This document shows positions 25,244 to 37,100 of a DNA stretch of 64,000 bases, piece by piece. Source of the stretch: Hormiphora californensis (Eukaryota > Ctenophora > Tentaculata > Cydippida > Pleurobrachiidae); contig CM035356.1 in assembly GCA_020137815.1 (NCBI GenBank), positions 5,676,145 through 5,740,144 of the forward strand, in the 5' to 3' direction. A program made the translations under genes and the position numbers. Under the pieces are notes generated by a model. The model did no database searches. It saw only the letters and a list, made by a program, of their open reading frames with translations, and had not been told where the DNA came from. The first letter of the stretch is position 1; each line of letters starts with the position of its first letter.

Positions 25244-27119
25244 TCACGTGTAGGTATACCTGAGGTACAGAGCCAGTCCTATCATCATGCTCACAACACT
25301 CATACCCCCGAGTATCAGGGCGCCCACCCAATAGGTAAAATACTCCAACATGAACCCAGCGAGGCCCTGTCCCGCGAAACAGAACGCCAGGAACCCAATC
25401 AGCCACGTTCCTCCAATGAACATCTCTTGGTCCGCTGTAATGGCCCCGGAATGTCGTATCTGGACCTTTTTCATGGCGGATAGTGTTGCTATGGTGATGA
25501 GGGGATCTCCAAACCCGGCCAAGAATGCAGCCGGGTAGGCAGTGATGGGGGAGAGCCGGTACAGGGGCCGGATATACTCCACAGGGAACATTAACAGGAC
25601 ACCAACCCCCACACAGAGACTCCCCAAGAACATCTGGGAGTAGGGTGAGATCTTGGGTCCCTTGAGGAGGAAGGCTGAGGTGGCACTACCAACCACCATC
25701 CCAACACTAACGGTAGAGAGGACCAGACCACCCTGTGAAATGGGCACGTGGAAGAATATGTTTAGGTAGGGGGTGATGGTAATTTGGAGGTACCCGTACA
25801 CAATATTAACCAGCATGGTACTCAATAACGGTAGAGTAATCCACCAGGAGAGTTTAGAGCTGTGCCGCTTCTTCCCTATTGGGACTGTTCCATAGTCGTT
25901 AGTCTTGAGCAGCATGGGTTCCTTGAGGAGTTCTGAAGAGTCCCCGGTCAGGCTCTCCTCGCTGGATGAAGCCGCTATCCCACTATCATGGTCACTCTCG
26001 CTCTCCTCAGAGCAACTGGCGCTGTGGGAGGGACAATCTGGGATGAAGAAGTAGGTCATTGTGATGGGCAGGATGAGCATCGCCGTTACTAGGTAGAAGG
26101 GAGCGTTGTACCCGAAGTAGTCGTACAAGGCACTGCCCATGGCTGCACCCAGACCGTGTCCCGCGTAGACACCAAGTTGCGTCATGGAGTTGACCGAGTC
26201 GAAATCACGGGTGAACTGACTCCGGCAGAGGTCAATGAGAAGGAGACACCGGGGGTAACCAAGGAAACCGTTATAGATTCTCAGGGCGATATTGAGAGTG
26301 ACCAATAGGGACACGTCTTCGGTTATGTACCTGGAAAGAAAGTGAAGATTAAAAAATACTTCCTGTGTTGATCATGTGCAGTCGGACACCGATTTACCGG
26401 ACCCCGGATTTACCGGGAGGTTATACTTAATAGTAGTTGACCCCAGTGGCCGATATACCAGGCAAAACCATTTTTCCCAAGCATCATGTCATGTTAATAC
26501 CTGTATGTTAGTATACATCCCAGGGGGTATAGAAGGTTGAGGGTCTGGTCCCATTGCAGGAGGGTCTTTGGAGTGAACCGTCTTAGCAGAAACTCTGTTG
26601 TGCGGGTCATGTAGGCCAAGAGAAACCCTGCAAACATACTCCCCCCGATCAGACCATAGTACTTTGGTTCAACGTTTTTTTCCGAGAAACTGTCTGCCAG
26701 AAATCCGTACCTGTTTGGTGGGCGAGGAGGGGGTAAAGTAAACATAAAGAGATAGGTCATGGTGTGTCATATTCTAACCATTCAGATTAAATGCCACATA
26801 TATAGTCAAACGTATCCAGATAGGCTGACAGAAACACAAGTGACAGAAAGGACCTTGACAGAAAGGACCTTGACAGAAAGGACCTTGACAGAAAGGACCT
26901 TAACAAAAAGGACCTTGACAGAAAGGACCTCAACAAAAAGGACTACGACAGAAAGGACCTTGGCAGAAAGGACCATGACAGAAAGGACCTTGACAGAAAA
27001 GACCATGACAGAAAAGATTACCTGACAGCTGCAGTGAGGGACCCGCTGAAGCTGATAACGAGGATCGTTATAAAGGACATCCAGTCTCTCCAGTTGTATC
27101 TTTGAGAGTATGTTACCAT
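25244..27119 (-). CDS. SLC18B1: MFS transporter, SLC18B1 (vesicular polyamine)-like
   Basis: Three exons on the minus strand: 27022-27119, 26501-26710 and 25244-26330. Junctions CAG/GT are clean, all phases match, and the sum is 1395 bp, giving 464 residues, the usual MFS length. The first exon carries TM1 (FITILVISFSGSLTAAV). Exon 3 carries the TM5-6 block with GHGLGAAMGSALYDYFGYNAP, which matches the GPGxGxxLYxxxGxxxP pattern of SLC18 transporters, then an acidic Ser-rich cytosolic loop (about residues 205-260), then the C-terminal six-helix half. Family members exchange protons for amines, including polyamines, across vesicle membranes; the substrate here is inferred only. The first exon is short, so an unseen upstream start is possible. 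The start codon sits in the palindrome GTAACCATGGTAAC. Confidence 0.82.
26379..26490. mobile_element. Degenerate pogo-like element in transporter intron 2
   Basis: Begins CAGTCGGACACCGATTTACC, like the terminal repeats of the pogo-like elements elsewhere, then repeats a GGATTTACCGGG phrase. The right terminus is not recognisable. Confidence 0.5.
26826..27020. repeat. 15-bp minisatellite filling transporter intron 1
   Basis: Thirteen 15-bp units of the type TGACAGAAAGGACCT, ending next to the 5' splice site of exon 1. On the coding strand the unit reads CTGTCAAGGTCCTTT, while the exon-intron junction itself reads CTGTCAG then GTAATCTTTT, so the array looks founded on that junction. Confidence 0.9.
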
Positions 27120-27779
27120 GGTTACCACTATTCTGGGATGCTAGGGGGAGCTGGGGTTAGTTACTTAGTTAGGCACTGTAATTGATTTACATAATGGGAC
27201 TGTCTCCCAATAACAGGGACTGTCTCCCAATAACAGGGCAGATACTTTGGACTGGAGTAGTTCAAAATACTGCCAGAGACAGTGCAGCCCTTTCGACATG
27301 ATAAACTATGTAGAAATAACACCGGCAAATAATGTAGTACTTGACTATTAAAGCATGAACAACGCAAAACAAACAGGGTGGGCCGGATGGAAACAATTTA
27401 CATGGCTGATTGTATAGATACAAGCATAATGATCACTGCCACTATACTTCCTCGCACATATATGCCAGAGCATTGGCCTGACACTGTCAGAGCATTGGCC
27501 TGACAGTCAAACCAATCAGCTGTGCAACTCACAACCAATCAAAACTCTACCAAAGACAGACTGCGTCTCATCTGCTGATGGGAGTTGGGTCGGATGGCTT
27601 TTCTATTTCTTCCTGGTAAAATTATAAGGAAGGAATTTTACTTGGAGAAGCGAGCTTTAGGGGCCGCCCTGCTGCGGCTCTTTGTTGATAGGCAATCCCA
27701 TATTTCTAGGAAACTATAATACCTGGAGCATAGGGTATCCCATGTTTTCTTAGGGGCATCTCTCTTTTCTCCCTTTTCT

Positions 27780-27820
27780 TTTTCTCTCTCCCTATCTCAC
27801 CCTATCTCTCTCCCCCTCTC

Positions 27821-27884
<64 letters not shown>

Positions 27885-27957
27885 TCTCCCTCTCTCTCTA
27901 TATCTATCTTTCTCTCTCTCTCCCTCTCTCTATATCTATCTTTCTCTCTCTTTCTAT
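27780..27957. repeat. (CT)n tract
   Basis: About 180 bp of CT dinucleotide with CCTCTC and TATCTATC interruptions, upstream of the transporter gene. Confidence 0.95.
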
Positions 27958-28312
27958 CTCACTAAGCGTATTTGGGAATGACAGCATGATCCTTGGCAGA
28001 GAATTACTTGGAAACACATACAAATCCTTCTAAGAATATCACTGCAGCCCAACGAGGCCAGGGGGTGGGAACAGCTCTAGATTTTCTAGGTAAGCAAACT
28101 CACGTACCAACTAAGAAATGGGATACTTCTAGGAGGAGGTCGATATGCAAAAGGAATTCATCCATGAATCATGATACACAGGTCTGAATATGGTGTGACC
28201 TAAATAATAAACCTACTACCTATAGCGTAGCTAGAAGGAACTAGGATTAGGGCATTAAGTTCCCATGGGCTCAGAGCTGCTCTATAATTTGGTTATCTAC
28301 AACACAATACCG

Positions 28313-28512
28313 GGATACTAAATACCAGCTCCATATATTATGTTGTATAGAATTACATTCAGTATATCCCATATCGAGTTAGCTGTAGTAGGATACAGTA
28401 TCCTAGTATCGGATACTAGGATACTGTATCCTACTACAGCTAACTCGATATGGGATATACTGCATGTAATTCTATACAACATAATATAATATGGAGCTGG
28501 TATTTAGTATCC
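28313..28512. mobile_element. 200-bp near-perfect hairpin (MITE-like)
   Basis: Starts GGATACTAAATACCAGCTCC and ends with the inverted match. The arms are about 95 bp and pair almost throughout, meeting at a CTAGTATCGGATACTAG centre. No coding capacity. Confidence 0.8.
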
Positions 28513-30300
28513 GATACTAGGATCTGCATCATTCTCAGTGGAAGGGAGATATAGCTAGGATCAACTTAATAGCTGTTATGTTTTAACCATCCTTTGTAAA
28601 AGAAGGGCGGAGCGCACGGAAAGAGGGTCGAGCTGGGCAATTTGATTCTCAACAGTGCGCTCAGATGGGGTCCGCGGCATTGAAGGAACAGTTGTCAGAG
28701 CATTGGCCTGACAGAGGAACAGTATTCAAGACAAGAAAACAATAACTTACATCGCCACAATCGATTTGAAATGAGTGAGCGGGTTACGCGGATATGATTC
28801 GTTTGAAATTTGAATGGAAATCATCAAAAAGAGCATCAAAAAGAGCATCAAAAAGAAACATGTTTCACTTGTTTTGTTCAAACCTTTTTAGGGGACAAGG
28901 CAATGTTTCACAACAACCGATGACAATTCATATTCAATTCTTCATACTCATAGATTTCTAGTTGAAGTTGTTATTCATTTGAAAGCTGCTATATAACACA
29001 TGATTCAAGAAATACAATAACGTTTTCACACCTTGACACATCTGGCTACAAGTCGACGAGATGCTGTGACAGAGAGGAGGTCAGAGAAATATAGGGGGTC
29101 TAAAATGAAGAATAGATTTCCCACGAACAAAGACGTAGCACATTTGTCGCTAAATCACGAACAACCGTTGCACTTCTAATCCAATGTTTCATTTAATACG
29201 CGTTTATTAACTTGATATAGCCGTGTTACAAAAATTGTAATACAAATCAAGGCATTGTATTTGTCCACGCCCTCTACAAAACTAAATAAGCGGCTAAAGA
29301 GCTGTACAATTACAGACCGATCAATAAACGTGATAACTGAGAAATATCTTTGGAAACAAAATCGAACACCTGATCTTGAACAGTTAGATAATATCAAGTG
29401 ATAACAGCTGTTGCACAGACCGTTGAGGTAAACTGTTAAATCAGATCACTGAATTCCAAACAAAGTAAATTCAATGGATCGCTGGCTCGCGAATTGTTGT
29501 TTGTTACAAAATCAATTAGCTTAACACAGTGTACAGGTCAACATCATGAGTTGTCAATGGTTGGGTAAACTATTATAGGTTCACGTACCAAAACTATGCG
29601 TATGCTGCATATTGAATTCTCGAAGTCTCCATTGGATTCCCGGAAAACCCCCTTAAAACAACACACCTATAGTGAGATGTCAGGTGAGGCTGTTATATCA
29701 ACATTTGCTTGTCTAATTAGGGTTTTGTGAGGAAGTTTTGTTTGGCAGATTTATAGAGATGGGGATGGGGTAATAAAAAACAATTGGCCGTTTAAATCAA
29801 ATGATAAATATCAAGGACTGACGACGTCCATGGACTGTCAGAGCATTGGCCTGACCCATTCTCGCGCGAGAACTGTGGTCAGAGCATTGGCCTGACAGTC
29901 CATGGACGACGGTTGGGCGGGTACCATGCCAAAGCCACCCGGCGCCACTTAGGACCTAAAACATGCGTAATTTGTCGAAATTGTAGAGCTAGATTGGGTA
30001 CGACGTCCCCACTTTTCTCTCCTGTCAGGCCGATGCTCTGACAGTTTCTCTCCTTCCAGCCCTCCTGCGGAGTGCGGCGCTGTCTCTCACAATGTCAGGT
30101 GCGCTATCTTTCTTGGGAACCCAGCCTTGGCATTCCCGTTAAGAGAGGGTACATCGTACTCAAACATCTAATTGGCAAATTAATGGTATCAATTTGAAGT
30201 GATTAAAAACACTTCCTACCATTGATTGTGAGGATGCTTGACTGTATAACTATAATAATAGTGTGTACTGGCTACCTTGTTAGCATTGCAAATGCAGATA
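28513..30300. other. No gene seen
   Basis: Mixed AT-rich sequence. A 90-bp inverted structure at 29822-29910 is built from two direct copies of the 23-bp dispersed word between inverted GTCCATGGAC blocks. 28823-28858 repeats GAGCATCAAAAA. No recognisable protein or RNA gene. Confidence 0.5.
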
Positions 30301-30309
30301 ACCGTGGGT

Positions 30310-31070
30310 CTCTGTCCATCTGTCACTGTCTCTGTCACTGTCACTGTCTCTGTCTCTGTCTCTGTCTCTGTCTCTGTCTCTGTCTCTGTCTCTGTCTCTG
30401 TCTCTGTCTCTGTCTCTGTCTCTGTCTCTGTCTCTGTCTCTGTCTCTGTCTCTGTCTCTGTCTCTCTGTTTTCCTGTCTCTGTCTCTCTGTTTTCCTGTC
30501 TCTGTCTCTGTCTCTGTCTCTGTCTCTGTCTCTGTCTCTGTCTCTGTCTCTGTCTCTGTCTCTGTCTCTGTCTCTGTCTCTGTCTCTGTCTCTGTCTCTG
30601 TCTCTGTCTCTGTCTCTGTCTCTGTCTCAGGGTCTCTGTCTCTGTCTCAGGGTCTCTGTCTCTGTCTCTGTCTCTGTCTCTGTCTCTGTCTCTGTCTCTG
30701 TCTCTGTCTCTGTCTCTGTCTCTGTCTCTGTCTCTGTCTCTGTCTCTGTCTCTGTCTCTGTCTCTGTCTCTGTCTCTGTCTCTGTCTCTGTCTCAGGGTC
30801 TCTGTCTCAGGGTCTCTGTCTCTGTCTCAGGGTCTCACTCTCTGTCTCTCTGTCTCTGTCTCTCTGTCGCAGGGTCTCTGTCTCTGTCTCTGTCCCTGTC
30901 TCTCTGTTTTCCTGTCCCTCTGTCTCTGTCTCTGTCTCTGTCTCTGTCTCTGTCTCTGTCTCTGTCTCTGTCTCTGTCTCTGTCTCTGTCTCTGTCCCTG
31001 TCTCCGTCGGCGTCCCTGTCTCTGTCTCCGTCCCTGTCTCTCTGTCTTCCTGTTTCTGTTTCTGTCTCCA
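30310..31070. repeat. (CTGTCT)n hexanucleotide array, about 750 bp
   Basis: Nearly pure CTGTCT with sporadic TTTTCCTGTCTCTG, CAGGGT and CCCTGT variants, some repeated as higher-order units. It gives 270- to 290-codon SV/CL repeat frames in both directions that are not genes. Confidence 0.95.
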
Positions 31071-31119
31071 CAGACTAACAGTTTCTGTACCAGAATAAGG
31101 TTATGACCCACCACCGTTT

Positions 31120-31275
31120 AAAATCGGATTTTTTGAAGTTGTCACACCAAAATCGCTGCACGTGTGATATCATTTTTGACGTGCACACCACACGTTAACA
31201 TGTGATAAGCGCACAAAACAAATCCGCGCCCAATTGAAGGGGGTATAGGGGTGCCAACTTCAAAAATCCGATTTT
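31120..31275. mobile_element. Short element with about 20-bp terminal inverted repeats
   Basis: AAAATCGGATTTTTTGAAGTTG on the left is matched by CAACTTCAAAAATCCGATTTT on the right, 155 bp overall, with an ACACGTGTGATATCA-like interior. A MITE is the simplest reading. Confidence 0.6.
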
Positions 31276-31717
31276 ATTCGTTGATACAAACTAACGACAA
31301 ATTATCTCCATTGTTGTAAAACTGAACGTTATTAATTATCGCGATATTATAAACCGCTGAATCTTGAACCCTCTAACAAATAAAGTTACCTAAATATACC
31401 ACGACTTGAACAATATCATTGCAGTAATATAAAACTCCTAACAATTAATTCCTCTCTTTGACAATCAACAAGTACAATATTTTTCTTTTCTCTATTTAAA
31501 CTTTTCTATCTTTTTACGGTTTCCTTATTAAAATACACGCTCCTAAGTAAGAAAACAAACAAAAACATTTAGCTTTCTCTATCTCTATCTCTCTCTCTCT
31601 CTCTCACACACTCTCTCTCTCACTCTCTCTCTCTCTCTCTCTCACTATCATTCTCTCTCTCTCTCTCTCTCTCGTCATGTTATAAAGAGAAAGTCACAGT
31701 GTCACTACACAACTACA

Positions 31718-34068
31718 TCAATGCTTCTGGGTCGGGGAGTTGTTTCGTAGTATAGACTGCTGGAACCGACTGACATCAAAAGTCTTCTGCTGACCTTGTT
31801 GTGGTTGGTTTTGGCTCTGCTGTGGCTGCTGGTCTGACCGGCCTTGCTCTGAAACAATATATGGGATATATTAGTGTCAGGCGTCATAATATGAATGGTA
31901 GCGAGGATATGACTCATATATCCTCGCTACAAAATTTAGGTTTCAAGACAAGATTTGACGGATGGACCCAGACCAATTGACCCAATAGATGAATTGTGAT
32001 ACCCCACATTCTACTAATTAATTAGTTAATTAATTAGTTAATTTCTACTATTTATAGTAGTTACCTGGCCTCTCATCACGTCTCGGCTGTTGTTGTTGTT
32101 GGTGCATGGCTCGATCAGCAAACCCATGCTGAAGTGGGGAATGTGTGTTAATATACATGTTAACACTGTTAACAAAATATAAATAATCCTACACACACTA
32201 GCAGACAGACAAACCCGGCTCACACCAACAGAAAACACCTCACACTCACACACTCACACACACACATACAAACCCTATCTCTCACACTCACACCGGCAGA
32301 CAAACCCTCACACACTCACACACCGCACCCCTCTGACGCTCACACACCAACAGACAACCCCTCTCTCACACCAACAGACAACCCCTCTCTCACACTCACA
32401 AACAGACAACACCTCTCTAACACTCACACCGACAGGCAACCGCTCACACACGCCAACAGACAAACCCTCTCACACACTTACACACACACCTGATAGAGTT
32501 GGGGCGGGATTTGGGTAAAGGGACCGAATGCCGGTGGGGCATGGCCTCCAAATAGAGTGGTGGGCGGAGCAGCTGAAGGATTGTACATGGAAACTGGGAT
32601 CTGGGGGGAGGGGGACACACTAGTTCGCACCGGGTATACATCGTAATACACTTTTAAGGGCCTGATATTTTTAATCAATTATATATGTATGTATACTTTG
32701 GACATCGCTCCCTATCCACCCTATACATTGTATAGGGTGGATAGGGAGCGATGTCCAAAGTATTATTTAGGACATTGCTCTACCCCTTCACTCAATATAC
32801 TACCCCCACATTTCTTGTTGAGTACTCAACAACCCATATCCCACATCTCATTGCCCAAGCACCATTCTCACCATTCTCTCACGACTAAAAAGAACTACGG
32901 CGAACTAAAAACTTAAATTTCAATTAATTCATCATTAATTAATGACATGAACCGACCGAATCAGGAAATACTGGTCCCTGATTGGCTGATAACCAGTCAC
33001 GTGACCAAAATAACGAGTTCTGATTGGTTGTTTACTTGTTTCGGTCGGTTCCTAATTAATGAACTATTTCTACCTTTCTCATCCTCTCATTTTGCATTTG
33101 AAGTGTTTGACTGATCTTCTGGGCTTGTTCCATAGCTTCTTTTCTCAGAATCCTTGGTGGTTTGAACCGTGGCTGTGAAGGGGGCGGCGCTGGAGCACCT
33201 AGGGAATATAGGTTGGGTATGATATCCCTTTTGCGCTGTCCTCTCTCACGTTTTCGTGCACGCTACGTCTAGTTAGGGATTCCCCTTCCCAAAAAAGAGG
33301 GTACACCGTGCCCAAGGGAATAGGAACCAATTATCACCCCTCTCATACTGCCCTAGAATTGATTTAAACAGCTCCCAACCCAATAAACACCCCCTCCATG
33401 GACCTATAAAGTTATCAACAAAACTAACCTCGTCTCCAATCAGAGAATGAATGCCTCTGTTATTATAATCCATGTTGTTGTTGTTATTGTTCCCATGGTG
33501 ATGATGTTGTGGAGCAGCATGGTGCTGATAGTTGTTGCTATGGTGATAGTTGTTGTTGTTGCTATGGTCCTCGTGATAACTTCTACAGTTCCTCCTATTA
33601 CCACCACCACCTCCTCCTCTCCGGTACACTACTTCACCTGCAGTAAAGGTAAGAGTTATAAAACAGGAAATAGGAATTGTCTTAAATTCTTTAGTTTATC
33701 ATAATGTATGCTATGGAGTAAAGGTGAGAGCTATAATAGATCATTAGGAATTTTCTTTACTTTATTACTGTTGCGTTAGTTAATGTCTATTAGGGGTTCT
33801 GGTAATAACTTTGGGTGCAAATGATGTGGACAGCTCAGTTGGGTGATCGGATAACTGTTTATTAGCCTCATGTTTGATTATCAGAGTTTTGGGTATTCTC
33901 TCTGTTCAGCCCAGAGATGATACCAAAGACTCTGACAATAAAATGATGTGGTATTGACAGGTGAATTGGGGTACAGGGCGTGCATTTAGTCGCATGTGTC
34001 TATATCAGGTAGTACCTACGAAAACAAACAACACCTCGCTCAGCGCACTACCACTTGACTGTTACTAG

Positions 34069-34153
<85 letters not shown>

Positions 34154-37100
34154 TGAGAGTGAGAGAGAGAGAAGAATAGAACTTGTGTTTATCTTTTATC
34201 TCCCAAACTGCCTGCGTAACAAAGCACAGATCATCTAATCCCTGGAATTCGTCCTGGACAGCCAATCAGCGGTCGATGTGGATAGTCACGTGATTTGCTA
34301 TTGATTTTTGGTATAAATAGTGGGGTAATTTGATAACAGTTCATAATAGTTGTGATACATATAGTTCATAAAAACTAGAGTTACTGAGCTAGAAATTAAG
34401 TCGACCTCTCAACTAGAGATATCTGTTGTTTATCCTAAACCACTTTTGTTTCATATAATTTTAAACTCTCTAATAACTTTTAAACTCCCCCCCTCTAACG
34501 TGTGTCTTGTTTCCTAATTGTAGTATCGCAACATAACATATTGTTTCCTAATTGTAGTATCGCAACATAACATATTGTTTCCTAATTGTAGTATCGCAAC
34601 ATAACATATTGTTTCCTAATTGTAGTATCTCGTAATGGACGATATCCCTGCTCTGGTCGTGGACAATGGATCCGGAATGGTGAAAGCTGGTTTTGCCGGA
34701 GATGACGCTCCCCGATCTGTCTTCCCGTCGATCACGGGGCGACCCAAGTACCACGGTGTCATGCAGATCAACAAGAAAGACATCTACATTGGAGATGAGG
34801 CTCAGGCCAAGAGGGGGATTCTGACCCTGAACTACCCTATTGAGCACGGACAGGTGACCAACTGGGACGATATGGAGGCCATCTGGCACCACACCTTCTA
34901 CAACGAGCTCCGAGTGGCTCCTGAGGAGAGGCCCGTCCTCCTGACTGAGGCTCCCCTCAACCCCAAGAGCAACAGGGAGAAGATGACCCAGATCATGTTC
35001 GAGACCTTCAACACCCCCGCCATGTACGTCGCCATCCAGGCTGTCCTGTCCCTGTACAGCTCTGGCCGAACCACCGGTATCGTCATGGATTCTGGTGATG
35101 GTGTCTCCCATACCGTTCCCATCTACGAGGGATACGCCCTGCCCCACGCCGTCATGAGGCTCGACCTGGCCGGACGAGATCTCACCGACTACCTGGTGAA
35201 GATCCTCCACGAGCGAGGATACTCCTTCACATCATCCTCCGAGAGGGAGATCGTCAGGGACATCAAGGAGAAGCTCTGCTACGTTGCCCAGGACTTTGAC
35301 AACGAAATGGATATGTCCAAGTCTAGCTCCGCCTGCGAGAAGAGCTACGAGCTACCCGATGGTGAGGTCATCACTGTCGGAGACCAGAGGTTCCGATGTC
35401 CCGAGCTGCTCTTCAAGCCCCACTTTGCCGGAGGAGAGGGCGGCGGCGTTGACCAGAAGACCTACGAGAGTATCATGAAGTGTGATATGGATATCAGGAG
35501 CGATTTGATGGAGAATATCTGCCTCTCCGGTGGAACTACCATGTTCAACGGAATGGCTGACAGGATGCAGAAGGAGATCACCGCCCTGGCTCCCCCCGGA
35601 AAGAAGGTCCGAGTTATTGCTCCTCCCGAGAGGAAGTACTCCGTCTGGATCGGAGGATCCATCCTGGCCTCTCTCTCCACCTTCCAGACCATGTGGATCT
35701 CCAAGCAGGAGTACGACGAGTCTGGTCCTTCTATCGTTCACAGGAAATGCATGTAAAGAGACACGTGTGTTGATTTTGTTTAAAGATTTTAGAATTTGTT
35801 TGATTGTTGCATGTGTTCTGAAAAATTGTTGGAATTTAAAATTTTTTAACTGCTTTCCAAAAACAATGTGTTTTGAGAAGTATCAAACTTGATCATTCCA
35901 TCCATCTATGACACGATCAAAAGCATAAAAATGTTTTAGTTGTCACTGGTAAGCAGGAAGAACTTATCCATTGCTCTCATATGAGCAGCTTATGAGAGCG
36001 AACACGTTTCTCCTGCTTACCAGCTGTCGCTCAACTTGGTTACGAAGTCACCCCTGTTATTATATTGCATATAGTGGGCTTTTGTGGAGGGGTAATTTCA
36101 TTAACAACTCTCAACTAGGACATGTCAGAAGGGAGGGCAGTGATTCTGGATGTTGGTACAAGATGGACCAGGGCCGGGTTCTCAGGGGAGGACCAACCCC
36201 GGAGTGTGTTCACCACAATAGTTGGGAGGCCCAAATATTATAATGTCCATGAAATTTATGAGGGTAAAGATGTGTGGGTCGGAGAGGAAGCGATATCTAA
36301 ACGGGGAGGATTAAGACTTAACTACCCTATTCACCACAGAGTCATTGAAAATTTCGATGATATGGAAGCAATATGGCATCACACCTTCCACAACGAGCTA
36401 GGTGTGTCACCGGAGGAACAGCCCCTTCTGATGGCAGAACACCCGTTTGGCCCAAAGGCTAACCGAGAAAAAACCACTCAGATCATGTTTGAAACTTTCA
36501 ACGTTCCTTCTCTTTTCCTATCTCCCCAGTCCGTCTTGTCCCTGTATGCCAGCGGCGCGAGAACAACTGGAGTGGTTCTGGATTGCGGGGATCATACAAC
36601 CCACGTGGTACCAGTATATGATGGTTACTGCCTGCCACACGCTGTATCCAGGATGGATATCGGTGGTCGGGATCTAACTGATGTAGTGTTGAAGGTAATA
36701 AGCGAACGGAGATACTACCTACGCGGCCCAGCCAAGAAAGAAGCCAAGAAAGAAGGGTTTACAGAGATGTTGAAGAAGAAGTTCTGTTATGTGGCCCAGA
36801 ATTATGAGAAAGAGATGGAGGAATGGGATGAAACCAAGGACAGAACCTGGCCGGAGGGACCACTCTCTGATTTCGAACCAGACTCTGATGTCATCACCAT
36901 AGGCAACCAGATTCAGATTGGCTGTCCTGAGGTGCTCTTTAAACCCACACTGGTTGGTGCAGCTGAAGGAAGTAGTGGGGTTGATAGGATGGTGTGGGAG
37001 AGTATAGAGAGATGTGATCCAGGTATAAAGGATGAAATGTATGCTAACATCTGTGTAGCAGGGGGTGGGGCCATGTTTAGGGGGTTTAGAGAGAGGTTGG

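Larger units (their letters stand above)
27465..30044. repeat. Dispersed 23-bp palindromic word, six copies
   Basis: A word with 7-bp inverted ends (CTGTCAG and CTGACAG) around the 9-bp core AGCATTGGC occurs at 27465-27483 (5' end degraded), 27484-27506, 28693-28714, 29835-29855, 29878-29898 and, in opposite orientation with one change, 30022-30044. I did not notice it elsewhere in the window. Confidence 0.8.

Noticed and set aside
30222-31106. 294- and 273-codon frames of SV/CL repeats
   Set aside because: Translation of a hexanucleotide array; any frame without a stop in the unit is open.
34548-35741. Minus-strand frames of 129 and 220 codons under the actin gene
   Set aside because: Shadows of the G/C-biased actin coding sequence.
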